From positions 42,501 to 106,500 of the forward strand of contig MCFG01000140.1 of assembly GCA_002104895.1 (NCBI GenBank): DNA of 64,000 nucleotides, read 5' to 3'. The notes under the pieces are model-generated. The model saw only the letters and a list, made by a program, of their open reading frames with translations, was not told where the DNA came from and ran no database searches. The number at the start of each line of letters is the position of its first letter. Positions within the stretch are counted from its first letter, which is position 1. A program made the position numbers and the translations under genes. The DNA comes from Anaeromyces robustus (lineage: Eukaryota > Neocallimastigomycota > Neocallimastigomycetes > Neocallimastigales > Neocallimastigaceae). Below are positions 22,798-36,748 of the stretch, piece by piece.

Positions 22798-24849
22798 TTA
22801 TCTTGAAGTTGTATTAAATTGATCATAAAATGCATCTGTTGGTTGATTAGTGTACAATACTTTATCATAGAATTCCTTCCTAAAGAACGAAATATAAGAA
22901 TAATAAAATAAAAATGTAGGAAAAATGTTATATATAAAATGATATTAATATATATATATATATATAATATTAAACAAATAATACCTTTCTTTATCTGCAA
23001 TTGCTTGTTTTTGATTTTCTTCATTAATTTTTTTATTAATTTCTCTTCTTTGTCTCTCCTGTTCTTGACTTAATAATTTGCAAGCAAGATCATTTACAGT
23101 CCTTCTTAAATCCCACTTACTTTCATTTTCTAATTCAATTTCACGTTTTCTCTATAAGTATTAAAATAAATTTACAAGCAAGAGTTCTGTTATTTTTTGT
23201 TTTTATTTTATAAAAATTATTATATAAATATAATTAATTATATTGTATAATTTTATATACATGATTTTCTTGTCTTTGACGTTCTTGATAGTCTAATATG
23301 TCCTGAATTTCCTTAGGAGTCATACCCTTATATGAATCCATTCTTAATCTATGTTATTATTAAAAGTATATAAGAAATATTTCCAAATAATAATAATTTA
23401 TTTACTAATATTTTTTTTAAATATACCTATTAGTATATGGATTAATTTTATTTTCTTCCTTTAGAATATATTTACTACTATTAAGTTGATAATCTATTTG
23501 TCTCATATTTTGCTTTTCATCTTCAATTTTATAATTATAATCTTTAAATCTTTTAAGTTCAGCCTTATATATAATATATATTCAAAGAAAATTTATTTCA
23601 AGAAAAAAAAAAATTGTAACTAACAATAAAATAATTGAAAATTTGAAAATTTGAAAATTTGAAATTGATATATAAGCATCTTAATAATTTGCAAAAAAAT
23701 TTCAATATAAAATTACCAATCTTTTGTTATATTCAACAGTTTCAGCTGTCTGAAGATCCCTTATTCTTTTTTCTTCCTCTTGTAATTTTCTACATTCTGC
23801 AGAGCACCTTAATCTAAAGTCTTCAAAATTTCTATCATTTATACATTTTATAATATATATATATATTAATATTAAATAATATTTAAATTATATATATATT
23901 TTCCAGTATCATTAAATTATAATTATTATATAAAAAAATAGCATTATATGATATAAAGCAATAAATAAAATTAACTTAAAAAAAAGATAATATATATATA
24001 TATATATATATATAAGATATTTACTTATCCTCTTCTATTTCTTTTCTTCTTCTTTCAGCTTTCTCAGCCATTTGTTCTATTGCCCATACACGCATTTGTT
24101 CTTTTTGTCTTTTTATACGATCTTTTTCTGTTAAATCTTCACCACCAAAGAATTGACATCCACTTACACTTTTTCTTGGATCATCATCTCCAATTCTTGC
24201 TGGTTTATCTTTAAATAGTCGTTTAGGATCATTTAAATCAAATTCACGACGAAATTCAAACTTCTGTTGATTTTTACGATAATCATCTAAATCTTGACAT
24301 TGCATTTTATGTATTTGCTTTCTTTTTTGCTCCATCATTTCACGAACTTGACCCATTTGAATCAATGAATCATCTTTAATAACATATTCAATTATATAAT
24401 TTATATTTATATAAATATTAACATTAAATATTAACAAAAACTATTTATTTAATTATGAAATATTCAATTTTTATAAATATTATTTATTTATATATTTTAT
24501 AATACCAAAAGCTTTATCTCTTAATATTTCAATTTCTCTCATTTCATGTTTTTTTTTAATCTGTTCTTCAATTTTTTCAATATCAATCTTTTTTATTATT
24601 TATTATATTTTATTTATTATAATATAATATATTTAATAATCATTAATTTTTTATATATATATTTTTTTTAAATAAACAACTACTATTATAAAAATTTTTT
24701 TTATAAAATAATTTCTTATTTATAATATTTACACCCATTGTTCTAACTTTGGAATTAAAAAATCTTTTTTTACGTTCTTCCTCCATCTTTCTACGTCGTG
24801 ATATTGCTTGTTCCTGAATTGCTTCAGGAACTATTTCAACCTTGTACAT
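22798..24849 (-). CDS. RIB43A-like flagellar doublet microtubule protein
   Basis: RIB43A proteins are filamentous microtubule inner proteins of axonemal doublets, in cilia and flagella. Eight exons: 24849-24733, 24587-24506, 24373-24025, 23831-23717, 23563-23427, 23348-23261, 23151-22985, 22879-22798, giving 378 residues, the usual length. Signature segments are MYKVEIVPEA, SRRRKMEEERKKRFFNSKVR, RREFDLNDPKRLFKDKPARI, GDDDPR, FFGGEDLTEKDRIKRQKEQM, and the C-terminus KVLYTNQPTDAFYDQFNTTS. Almost all of it is predicted helix/coiled coil. It is divergently arranged with the CFAP210-like gene, so a zoospore-stage shared promoter is likely (inference). The family is expected only in organisms with motile flagella. 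Confidence 0.96.
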
Positions 24850-25298
24850 TTTCTATATTTTATTTATGAATTTAATATTATTCTATATTGTTAAAATTAT
24901 TCTATTATAAAACCTTTTTATTGAAATTATTGCTTTTACAATTATGTAATATTTGATATATAATAATATATATTAATATTTATTATGTATTTTATTAATA
25001 GATTATTGTTTTTTTTTCTATTTTTTATTAAAAAATATATATAATTTCTTCTTTTACAATATTTTTTACAATAATTATTATTTAAATATTTTTTCTTAAA
25101 AAAATTTTTTTATTATATATAATTATAAGATTTTAAACAATATTTATTGCCTATTTAAAAAATTTTCCATAAAGTTTTCGAAAATTCAAAATTTTAATTA
25201 TTAATAAAATGTTTTAACAACAAAAAGAAATTAAACTTTTATTATTTAACATTATTAAAATTTTTTAAAGTTTATTACATCTTCTTTTTTTTTTTTTC

Positions 25299-25349
<51 letters not shown>

Positions 25350-25894
25350 ATTAATTATTAAAAATTTAAATTTTAAATATATTTTATAACAAATTATAAC
25401 ATTATTTTAATAAAGATTCGTATTTGAACTTAATATAAAATAATTATAAATAATAATAATTTCATTTTTATTAAAAAAATATTGTTACAATAAAGACAAA
25501 GATTATTAAATAAGATAAAATAAATAAGAAAAAAATATCAGTATTAACAAATTCTTGCATTAAAAAATCTATTCTTTAAACTTTTTAAAATTATAGTATT
25601 CTTTATAAAATTTTAAAATAATATAATTGGCTAATATACTCTTTTTTGTTTTTTTTTTTACCATAATAAATAATTTTTTACAATAAATTTTTATATATTT
25701 TTATTAAATAAATAAAAAGAAAATTGAAAAACAAATTGAGAAAAAAAAATTGAATATAAAATTAAAAAAGGAAGAAAGAAAAATATATATTATATAAATA
25801 TATAAATATATAAATATATAAATATATAAATATATAAATATATAAATATATAAATATATAAATATATAAATATATAAATAAATAAATTTCAAAA
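24850..25894. promoter_or_regulatory. Divergent upstream region of two flagellar genes
   Basis: 1045 bases between the RIB43A and CFAP210-like start codons, both reading away from it. It holds a T run of about 45 (25300-25344), short A/T repeats, and an 8-base AAATATAT array ending just before the CFAP210 ATG. I see no clear RFX-type (GTTGCC-like) site. Confidence 0.5.
25790..25882. repeat. AAATATAT octanucleotide array
   Basis: About eleven near-perfect 8-base units immediately upstream of the ATG at 25895, so within the probable 5' untranslated region or core promoter. Confidence 0.9.
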
Positions 25895-26674
25895 ATGGAA
25901 ACAATATTTAATGTAACAACAGAAAATGACCTTAATGATATTAGACTTAGAAATCTACTCAAAAAAATTGGATATTATCCCGGTGATAAACCAGCATTAT
26001 TGTCGTAGAGTATCAAAAAATGTTATAAACATTTTAAAAATTGCATATAAATATTATTTAATACAAATAATTAATAAAAAATATATATTGCTATATAAAT
26101 TTAATTATATTAAAGGAAAGTTTCTTATCCAGATGGTCCAGTATTAGATGGAGTTGAACTTCTTCGTATAACAAATTCCTTATCACAAGAAGATCAATTA
26201 AAAAAAAAAATTAGTCAAAATGAAGTAATAAATTTAAAATAACAATTAATAATAATAAAATAATTATTAATGTAACTAACTAAATTTTAATCAATATTGT
26301 TAAATATATAAAACATAAAATATGAAAATGTATTTTAAATATAATATAAAAAATAGAAAGAATATTTGCATAAAAGATCACAAGAAAGAATTAAAAATTG
26401 GAAAAATACAATTACAGGACAAAGACGATTAAAAGAGGAAAAAAGAAGAAAAGAAAAAGAAGAATTAGAAGAAAAGAGAAAAAGAGAAAATGAATTATTT
26501 TTAGAAAATGAAAAGAAAAAAAAGGAAGAAATGTTAGAAAAAGTCAAAAAAATTCAAATTCAACAATTAGATTCTATTAAAGCATTTAATATAAAGCTTC
26601 GACATTTTGAAGCATTAAAAGTAATTAATATATATATTAATAATTTATTTTAAAAGGACATTAATAATAATAAT

Positions 26675-26761
<87 letters not shown>

Positions 26762-28598
26762 GGAAAGAAAATTACAAATAGAGAAAAAAAAATTAAAAGA
26801 AAAAATACAAGAAGAATACGATAAACAATTAGATGAACATTTTAAGCAACTTAAAATAGCTGAAGCTGAAGAAGATAAAAGAAAATTAAATGAAAAGTTA
26901 AAAGCAGCAAAGGTTGTTGACGATTATAATCAAGCTTTAAGAGAAAAAAGAAAAATTGAAAAAGCGTTACAAAAACAAGTATTTTTTAAAAAAAGCAAAA
27001 AAAAAAAAAAAAGGCTTCTTTTTAAAATTGAAATTTTTTTTTTTATATTATATTAAAATAATTTTTATATATTTCATAGGAATCATTAAGAGAACATGAG
27101 AAAGCTGTTCAAGAAGATAAAGAACAAAAAGAAAAAGACAAATTAGAAGCTTTAAAAGAAAAAGAAAAACATAAAGTATTATATGAAAACTTTAAACAAA
27201 AAGAAATAGAAAATAAAATGAAAAAGGAAAGAATGAAAATGATTGAAGAAAAAACAATAGAAGAAATTGAACAATTTCTTGAAAAAAAAAATAAACAAAA
27301 TGAATTACGTCAACAACGTGAGATGGAACTAAGACAAAAAAATTATCATAATAAAGAATATATATATAAATTAATAGAAGAAGATAATAAGAAAAAAAAG
27401 AAAGCAATTGAAGATTTCCAAACTAAATGGCTTGATGTAAAAGATATGCAAACAAAAAGTGAAGAGGAAAGAGAAAAGATAAATGCTCAATTTAGAAAAG
27501 AATTATATCAGGCACATCTTGATAAAGTATTATTTATATATGATTTATTAATTAATATATATCATATTTACAATTAAAATTATATTTTATACCTATTAAA
27601 AATATTATATTAAAAAAAATGTTTTTAATATATTATAAATTATATATAATTATAATAATTATATATTTATATAGGTAGAAGAAAAAAGAAAAAAAAAAGA
27701 ACTTCAAGAAAAAAAAAGTTTGGAATTAAGTAAAATATTAAAAGAATATGATGAATGTACAAGAAAAATGGAAATATATAAGCAAGAACAGAAAAAATTA
27801 GAAATTGAAAAATTAGCTGAACTTAATAAAATACTTAAGGTAAATTGAAATTTAGAAAAAAAAATTTGAGCAAAAATATATTAATAATTATAAATATGTC
27901 TTGATATATTTTATTTAAATATATATATGGAATCAATTATTCCAAATTTCAACTATAATAAATATAACAAAATTGAATATAATAATATTAATAAAATTAT
28001 CTAAAATAAAATAATAATAATAATATAAAAAAAAAAAAAAAAAAAAACTATAATATTTATAGGAAGAACAATTAGAAAGAAAGAAAAAAGAATTAGAAGA
28101 TAGAAATGCATGGAGAAAAGTAATAAAAGATAGTCAAGATGAAGAAAGAAAATATTATGAAGAATATATTAAAACTGTTGCTAATGAATGGTGGGCTAAA
28201 GATAATGAACCACTTCAACGTTATATCAAAGGTCAATTAAATCCAGCAACAACAATATCTAGCCGTCGTTTTATGAATGGAAATCTACATATTGTAATAT
28301 AATATTATACTAATATAAATTAAAGCACTATTATTTTTAATTTATTTATTAATATAATTTAATAATTGTAAATCATTTTATTATTCAATATTTGAATATA
28401 TAATAATTTTCTTTATTGTAAATGTACATATTATTTGAAAAGTACAATACATGGGAAAGACTTGGATTTACTGGAAAATATATTCCTGGTGATTTAAAAT
28501 CATCAAGTGAAACAGTTGGATCTCATGAAGAATTTTTAAAAGATGTAACACCTAAAAAATATGTTCCAATTAATTACGAATCAAAAGATTTTCATTAA
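25895..28598 (+). CDS. TPH-domain coiled-coil protein, CFAP210-like
   Basis: Probable axonemal microtubule inner protein of the trichohyalin-plectin-homology (TPH) group. Eight exons: 25895-26004, 26116-26224, 26357-26620, 26763-26978, 27080-27526, 27675-27839, 28063-28293, 28443-28598, giving 565 residues; human CFAP210 (CCDC173) is about 550. NWKNTITGQRRLKEEKRRKE, followed by IKAFNIKLRHFEALKERKLQ, mirrors the 'W-x-x-T-I-x-G-x-R' and 'VKGLHSALLLTEVLKERE' blocks of CFAP210. The middle 380 residues are nearly continuous charged coiled coil. The C-terminus (WERLGFTGKYIPGDLKSSSE) is compact and aromatic. Intron 3 carries an (AAT)n tract. CFAP45, CFAP53 and MNS1 are related alternatives, so the exact orthologue is less sure than the family. 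Confidence 0.82.
26680..26760. repeat. AAT microsatellite in CFAP210-like intron
   Basis: A run of about 25 TAA/AAT triplets in intron 3, ending right at the AAAG acceptor before 26763. Confidence 0.9.
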
Positions 28599-29275
28599 TA
28601 CATTTAATTAAAAATAGTATAATAATATAATAATAAAACAATAAAGTAATAAGATAATAAAATAATAAAATAATAATATATATAGATATAGATATCACTT
28701 TTTTTTTAAATATGAATATCATTACAATAAAACATACATATACTAAATCATCAAAAATATTGATAATATTAGTAGACATTTGTAGAAATAATTATGATAG
28801 ATATTATCATATTAATTAAATATATATTAATTTCAATTACTTTTTATCTTATCCATTATTATTACATTTTTCAAACAGTATTATATTTACCGCATTTTTT
28901 TTTTTTTTTTTTTTTAAGGATTCTCATTCATTAAATTTTTAATATTTCAATTCAAGAATTATTATCACAACAATAATCTGTTATTTTATTCAATTAACAA
29001 TATTTCAAATCAATAATTATTATCAACAACAATAACCTGTTATTTTAATCAATTAAAATAGATTTACATTTTCTTTTTTTTTCTTTTTTGTTCTTTGATT
29101 AGTACGTATCAATAATTAGTTAATTATTTATCAAATATTTAATCATTAATTTCAATTTTTTTTAAATACCACGCATAAATTTCTGTTATTCTTTTATTAT
29201 CATTTAATTTCATTTTTATCAATGTAATACTTAATACATTTACAGTAATAAATATTAATAATAAAAAATAACAAC

Positions 29276-29322
<47 letters not shown>

Positions 29323-29401
29323 GATAGAATTGTAATAAAAAAAATAATGCATAATAATAAAATAAAATAAATATAAATATAAATACATATATATTTATAT
29401 A
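28599..29401. other. Convergent spacer with a direct duplication
   Basis: Lies between the 3' ends of the CFAP210-like gene and CTC1. A ~58-base unit starting ATATTTCAA and containing ACAACAATAA and CTGTTATTTTA occurs twice in tandem at about 28942-29059 with a few differences. An (AAT)n tract lies at 29277-29320. No gene. Confidence 0.65.
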
Positions 29402-31624
29402 TTAGATAGTTATATTATTCATCATATCAAATATTACTTTTGAATAATTTAGTTCTTCTACATAAATAGAATAAATTTCAACATTAATATTTTTAATAAT
29501 ATTAATTTTAATATCTTTTGAGTTAATTTTAAGAATACCTGTTTCAAATATTTGAAAAAATTCATTTTCTAAAATTTCATTATCATTATCATCATTATCA
29601 TTATCATTATTATTATCATTATCATTATCATTATTATTATCATTAAGCTTAATTTTATCATTTTTCTGTGTTTTTCTTTTTTTTAAATGTTTAAAATATT
29701 TATGATTATAATTACCAATTCTTTTACCATAAATAATTATTTGCCTTAATAAAGATGGTAAAGTTAATAAACTTTGTATTTTATCAGAAATATGTTTATC
29801 ATTTATAATATTTATATTCATATAATTAGACTTAGCTTGTTTATTTTTAGTTTCATTACTTTTATTATTTTTACTAAGATAAATAATACCTTTACAACAA
29901 ATATATTTTTCAAATTCTTCTTGACTAATAAAAATTTTTGAATTATTACAAGAATTTTTATATTTTTTTCGAATTTGTAATAAATTATAAGCAGCTTCTA
30001 CATTTTCTATTTCAAAATTTGCTATAGCTGTACCATCTTCAATAATACATTTTATTCTAGCTTCTATAATACCATTATTACAATAATCACAAGGTTTCTT
30101 TAAATTCGAAAAAAATTTTTTCTTTACAAATTCTTGTTGAATGAAAGGGTTTTCATTTTTTTTTCTTTTTCTTTGTGAATTAGATTTTGATTTAGAATTT
30201 ATTGAATGGTTTTGAGTAAAGCAATGTTGATTTGGGCATTTTCCATCACAAGTTTCTGTATTACACAATCTACATTTATGAATAAAATATATTTCTAAAA
30301 TTTCTTTAATCTCACATATAAATTTAGAATAAGTAAATTGAGGTTCATTTATATTGTAATAATCAATTAAATATTCTCTTTTCAAATTTTGAAGTAATGA
30401 ATCTGAAATTTTATCTGGAGAAATAACTGGTTGATGAAATTCTTCTTGAAATGTTTTTATGGGTTTCGAATTTAATGAATTTAAATTAAAATTAAGTATA
30501 TAATCAATTTGATCTGAATAACAAGTAATTTTTGTATTCATTAAGTTTTCACAAAAAATAGGCTCAAGATATCTTCCAGAAGAAGTTGAAATATTTAAAA
30601 GTATTTTATCAAACCGAATAATATGGCCAATATATAATCCAAATGGATATTCCACTCCATCTAAATTTAAAAACACTTTTATTATATCTGGGGTATAAAT
30701 ATCTCTTACTTCTAAAATTAAAGTTTTAAAATAATTGCCTAAACCTATATTTTTTAAAAAAAGTTTGTTTTCAAGATTATTTAAATACTTTTTTTTTAAC
30801 GATCTATCATTACAACTTATATGTATGTCTACAATAACTCCAATAAATGATAGGATGTTCTTATTACAATTTTTATTATCAGATTTAATAATATTATTTA
30901 AAACATCACTTACATTTAATAAATTGTTATGATTATGAACAGAAAGATTAAATGGTTTTAAGTTTATACATTGATCATCATTTTTAATTAAAGAATCAGT
31001 AAATGGATAATATGATTGAATATCAATTAAAGGAGTACACTGATTTCTATCATTATATATTAAATTTTTAATTGGAATATGATAAATATTTGTTATATTA
31101 CAATTTAAATCATGATTACCCAATAAATGTAGATATTTTTCAGGTAATGCTGATTCTAATAAAATTATGGGATATTGAATAGTTGATGGCGGTTGAATAA
31201 AATTATATTTTTCTTTCTTTCTTTCTTCACTAGAAATGATATATTTATTAAATCTATCTAAATTAAATTCTTTACTGTATATAAATAAATTAATATGTTC
31301 CAAATCAGTTTTATTTAATAACATAATATCTTCTTTTTGTATATTAGAAATATTATTGTTAATATTTATTTTATAATATTTATTTATCTTTAGTAATGGG
31401 TATACTTTTAAAGCATTAGAAGAAAGTTCTATTACTTTATTATGAAGTTTTTTAATGGTATAAAATGATAAATATTTATTATTATTTTTGTTGCTACTAG
31501 GAAATTCAAAAAGTTTATGAATTGAAATAATAATTCCATATAATTCTGAAACTAATATTATATCATGATTTCGTTTTTTAAGTTGTACAGGACTAATGTG
31601 AAATAATTTAAATACATACATACA

Positions 31625-31666
<42 letters not shown>

Positions 31667-34378
31667 GTTGTTGTTGTTGTTGTTGTTGTTGTTATTGTTG
31701 TTGTTGTTGTTATTATTGTTACTGTTATTATTATTATTATTAGGATTATCAATGGTAGTGGTATAAATAAAATTATTTATTTTATAAAAATCAATATTAA
31801 TATTATTAATATATTGTGAAAAACAATTGGGTATCATGGAAGAATTATCCTTAATATCATTATTAATACATAAAGATGTTTGATTTTTAATCATATTTAT
31901 ATAATTTGAATTATAATAATGAGATGAATTCAATAGTGAATTTTTTTTATCTTTTTCTTCTTCTTCATTTAATACAATAATATCTTTTGATTCAACAAAA
32001 AGGTAAATTTTAAAATGGTTTAGAAATTCATTATCATCATCACTTTTGTATTTATTAGAAGCTTTACAACTAAAATAATTCAAGAAGGAAAGTTTTTTCA
32101 GTGAGAAAAAATCTTGAGTTTCTTTATTATCATCTTTACTAATAGATTTTTTTAAAGAAAAAGATAATGATAATGATGAATGTGAAAAAGATGAAGATGA
32201 AAAAGAATAAGAATATGTTGAAAGTTTCTGATCATTATTAAAAAAATCTATAAAAATTTTAAAACGCTTAATTAAAATAGGTTTATTTAAATTATCTATT
32301 GTTAATGTGTATTGTTCATCAATATTATTTTCATTTTCAACGATGTGTAAAAAAATAAAACTATTTTTATCATGTATTCTAAATTTCCCTGTACTTGTAG
32401 TATCTAAAAATCCAATTATCCATGAATTTGATAAATGAAGATCATCTTGTGTAAAACTAAAAGATTCATATTCTTCATTTAATAAATTTAATTTATTTAT
32501 AAGAAATGAAAAAAGATAATCATTATTCAAAATGGTTTTTATATCAATAAAATATGGAAATAAATATTTTTGTACTGATAAATCACAAAAATCTTTATGA
32601 TATAATATTTCATTTATAGAATCTTGACGATTAAAATATTTATATCCACAACAACTTAATATTTGTTCCGATAAATAATTTAGAGGATTGATAAAATTAG
32701 TATATTCTGCAGGGTATAAATAATATTTCAACCACTCTTTTATATATACTTTATAAAGAATATCAATTGAATTATACATAGAAACATCTTTTTTATATAA
32801 AATTGAACTTTTTAAATTATCTAATGATAAATTTTTTGAAAAAGATTTTAATTCCACTGTACTATGCTTACATGCAATAAAACAAAGTTTTACTTTATTT
32901 AATGTTTTAAAGAAATAGATATGAACGTTATGAAATAAAATTTCAGTGCCAGGTCTCAAAGAACAAAATTGAATATCAATAGGATAATGACTTAAACTTA
33001 ACAAATATTGATTATCTATTTCATAAATTGCATAATTTCGATTAATAATTTTTGTTATAAAACCTATATAAGTAATTGTTTTATTACAATGAAAAAATGG
33101 AAAATTTAAATATTTCTCTAAAGAATTTTTAATAAAGTAATAAAGGAGATAAAAAATATTAATAAGGGAAAAAAAATAAAAAAAAAATTAAAAAATGACA
33201 TATAAAATATATGACGATATATGATATATGATATATGATATATGATATATGATATATGATATTTTATAACAATAAAGGAATATTTTAATAAAATTATATT
33301 TAATATATAAATAGAAATAAAGATATTAATTAGTATAAATATTTTATGTATTTTATGTATGTATAATAATATTAAAGATTAAATTACAATAGTCATTTAA
33401 CATACTTTTTTGAGAAGTTTCATTCTCTTTAAAATTATCATCTAAATCATCTTGAGTTAAATCTATTACGTTTTCATTTGAATTATCTAACAAGGAATCC
33501 TGATTATTTCTTACTAAATTATTAGAATTTGAAATTTGAAATTTCCCCATGTGTGATTTTTTGAAATCAAATTGAAAAATTTTTTTCATTAAAATATCAT
33601 TTTGACTAGGTAATTTCATTGTATGTAAAAACAAATTTTGAAAAATATATGATTTTTTAACTAATAATAAATGATAATAAATTAAAATTTCATTAAAATT
33701 TTGGGTTTGAAATATTATAAATGTTGTTAAAAAATCGCTATTAGTTTTTGAGGACTCAATAGTAAGTTCAATAAAAAAAAAATATATAATTAAATTGCCA
33801 TTTTTCATAAGTTGTAAAGAACTTTTTGAATTGATTGAACCAATAATAGTAATACCATTTTTAAAAGATTTTGAATAAGTATTGGTAAGAAAAGTATCTT
33901 TAATTAAAGGGAATATTAATACTTCAAATTCTTTTAATATTTTTTCATGGTTTTCTTCCTTAATTAATTTAATTTCTATTAAATTTCTCCTTAGAACTAG
34001 ATTTAAAATATTATCATAAATAGATTTATATTTTTCCATTAAATTAATGTTTGTATTTAAAATAGAAAATGATTGGATTTCTAAATAATAATTATCTTTA
34101 TCATACTGAATAAGAGTCCATTTATCAGTATATAAAACATTGCTTAGCCAGCATTCATTAAAATATAATAATTGACATTTTATTACTGCAGTAGAATCAT
34201 TAAAACAAAAACATGGAATAGTATTATTATTTTTTCTAATATCTAAAAAGCCAATTAATACATTTTTTTTTTCACTGTTGGAATATACACAATTAACAAA
34301 TTTCTTTTTAGAATGATTTTTATATAAAAAATGAAATAATTCTTTTAGTAATAAAACTTTGTAGGATGCAAAATTCAT
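29402..34378 (-). CDS. CTC1: CTC1, large subunit of the telomere CST complex
   Basis: CTC1 joins STN1 and TEN1 in a complex that binds single-stranded telomeric DNA and recruits DNA polymerase alpha-primase. Two exons, 34378-33406 and 33117-29402, meet in phase (donor GTATGT, AA|AG AAA) and give 1562 residues; human CTC1 has 1217. The N-terminal part has LIGFLDIRKNNNTIPCFCFN and LLYFNECWLSNVL, CTC1-type OB-fold text. Exon 2 has NKTITYIGFIT and LRPGTEILFHNVHIYFFKTL. A zinc site starts at C1273 (CRLCNTETCDGKC), followed by a second CDYC pair and IKCIIEDGTAIANFEIENVE, aligning with the human Cys-rich OB domain and its ARCLVQDGTAEAV block. An Asn tract (about residues 786-824) and an acidic Asn/Asp repeat near the C-terminus account for much of the extra length. 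Recognised from memory of the human protein. Confidence 0.88.
31621..31740. repeat. Exonic AAT/AAC tract encoding polyasparagine in CTC1
   Basis: A triplet repeat of ATT/GTT on the plus strand is in frame as AAT/AAC asparagine codons inside CTC1. Mixed AAT and AAC codons and the uninterrupted frame on both sides show it is translated. Confidence 0.85.
33216..33262. repeat. GATATAT heptamer array in the CTC1 intron
   Basis: About six tandem 7-base units inside the only CTC1 intron (33118-33405). Confidence 0.9.
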
Positions 34379-36016
34379 TTTATATAAAATTATTTTTAAA
34401 ATTAATATTATAATAAATAATAATTTATATAAAATAAAATATTTTTATGTAATAAGTAAATTATCATTAGTTTTTAAAAATTTAAAAAAAAAATAATAAT
34501 AATAAATTAACAAATAAAATAAAATTAATTGAATTTAAATTATATTAAAATAAACTTCTAATTTTTATTTTTTTTAATTATATAGAAATAATAATGTTAA
34601 AACGCTTTTTTTCTTTAATTATTTAAAGTAATAATGCTAAAATGTTTTTTTTTTTTCTTTAATTATAAAGAATAATGTTAAAATACTTTTTTAATTATTT
34701 TTTTTTTCTTAATTATATAAAATAATAATGTTAAAATGCTTTTTTTTTTTAATATACGTTTTATATAATAAAAATTCTCTATATAATTTCTACATCACAA
34801 GCTTATAATAAACTTTATTAAATAAAATTTATTATATAATTAATTTATTTATTAAAAATCAAATACTATTGTATTTTAATAATTTATGGCTTTATATTAT
34901 AAAATTTAAAATAACGTGTATTTATTTACATTAATATTACATAAAAAGAAAATATTCTTTTAAACAGATATTTAAATTTTGTCTATATATTGTCTATATA
35001 TATTTTATTCATATTATCTCATTTTACTTTGTTATATATTAACAAATATATATAAATATTATGTATAATTTTATTATATTTTTATTATAAGATAAAACTA
35101 ACGAATTTTATATATATATATATATATCTATAATATAAATACATAAATAAATATTAGACAAAATATATTATATATAAGGTATATACCATATTAACATGTA
35201 TTACATATAGTTTTATACTCAATAAAACCTTTTAAATATATATATATAAACAATTTTTATATATAATATTACACCTTCAGATTTAATATTTAATTTTAAT
35301 AATAGTATTCTTATTAATAAATTAATAAATTATATATATAAATATAATTTAATTTATTTTTTATTTTTTTTTTTAGACTAAGATTATTTTATATTTCATA
35401 CAATATACTATTTTTTTATTATGGTTTAAGTATTACTAGCTATAATTAATTATTAGTAATTATAACAAGAAGTATTTTATATTTTATAATAAAATTTATA
35501 ATTATCCACTTTTTAATTATTTATTACATGGTTACAATAAAAATTATAAATATAATACTAATATTCTAATACTCATCCATTACTACTACTAATAATAAAA
35601 GAAACCTAATCTTTCCTTTTTAAATTCCTTTTTTTATTTATTATTTTTTAATTTTCTTCTCTCATTCAATAAACAGAAATGTCATTCAAACCCACACAGG
35701 AATAAATTCCCATAACCAAATTTTTTTTTTCTATTTCTATTTTTTTGGTAACCCTGTGGAGGTGTGTTTTTATTATGTTATTATACGAATTTGAGTAATT
35801 GAGGAGAATCTAAAAAAAAAAAAAGAAGATAAGATATATATTATATTTATATTTTTAATAATTTGGTAAGATAATAAAAAAAAATGCGACAAAGATCCAC
35901 ATAATATTAGCCTAGAACATCATCATTAATAGATTACATTAATTGAATAAATATATATATAATATATAAAAAAAAAAAAAAAAAAAAATACTAATTCTTT
36001 TTATCATAATAATAAT

Positions 36017-36052
<36 letters not shown>

Positions 36053-36364
36053 AAAATAATATTATTAAATTCGTATATATAAATAAAAACTTTTATTTTA
36101 TATTATATTATTGTTATTTTTTTTTTTTTAATAGATTATAATTTAAATAATTTGTCTTGATTATATACATTTTATAATTTAGATTTTACATATATATATA
36201 TATATATTTTGAAAAACGAATTTTAAATATATATAAATTTTTTACATTAAAACAAACAAGTGTACTGTTTGTATTTGTATATAAATTAAATAAAAAATTA
36301 TTTTAATTGTTACTTATTTAATTGTGTAATTTCTAATTGAAAAAGAAAATAATTTTTTTTTCTT

Positions 36365-36397
<33 letters not shown>

Positions 36398-36503
36398 TTT
36401 GGTTTATTAATTTTCTTTTTCAATTTTCAAATTTTTTTTTATAAAGTATATATTTTAAAATTTACAATTAATAATTTAATTTAATTTTTTTTTATTAAAT
36501 GTA

Positions 36504-36547
<44 letters not shown>

Positions 36548-36748
36548 TTAACTATTAATTATTATTTATTTTATTTTAATGTTTTTTCCTATTTTTAAAT
36601 TTAATTTTTGTTTGTTTAATATTTATTTTATGTATTATATTGTAGATATTTGTTGATTTGATAAAACAAGTTGAGGTTTTATTTATTATTAAACCATTCT
36701 ATAATAATAATAATAGATTCCAATAGAAATTATTATTATTTTTTTTAA
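34379..36748. other. Intergenic region with a GC-richer island
   Basis: About 2.4 kb from the CTC1 start to the 3' end of the LRR gene. Mostly A/T runs, with poly-A at 35970-36050, poly-T at 36370-36400 and (TTA)n at 36510-36546. The stretch 35560-35960 is noticeably richer in G and C and free of open frames (see findings). Repeated AATAATGTTAAAA(A/T) units with poly-T lie at 34590-34750. Confidence 0.55.

Noticed and set aside
29277-29388. Small poly-Ile frame near the 3' end of CTC1
   Set aside because: It is an AAT microsatellite in the convergent spacer without conserved flanks.
33353-34378. Treating the 341-codon frame as a separate gene from the 1200-codon frame beside it
   Set aside because: A GTATGT donor at 33405 and an acceptor ending at 33118 join the two in phase, and both halves carry CTC1-type OB-fold sequence.
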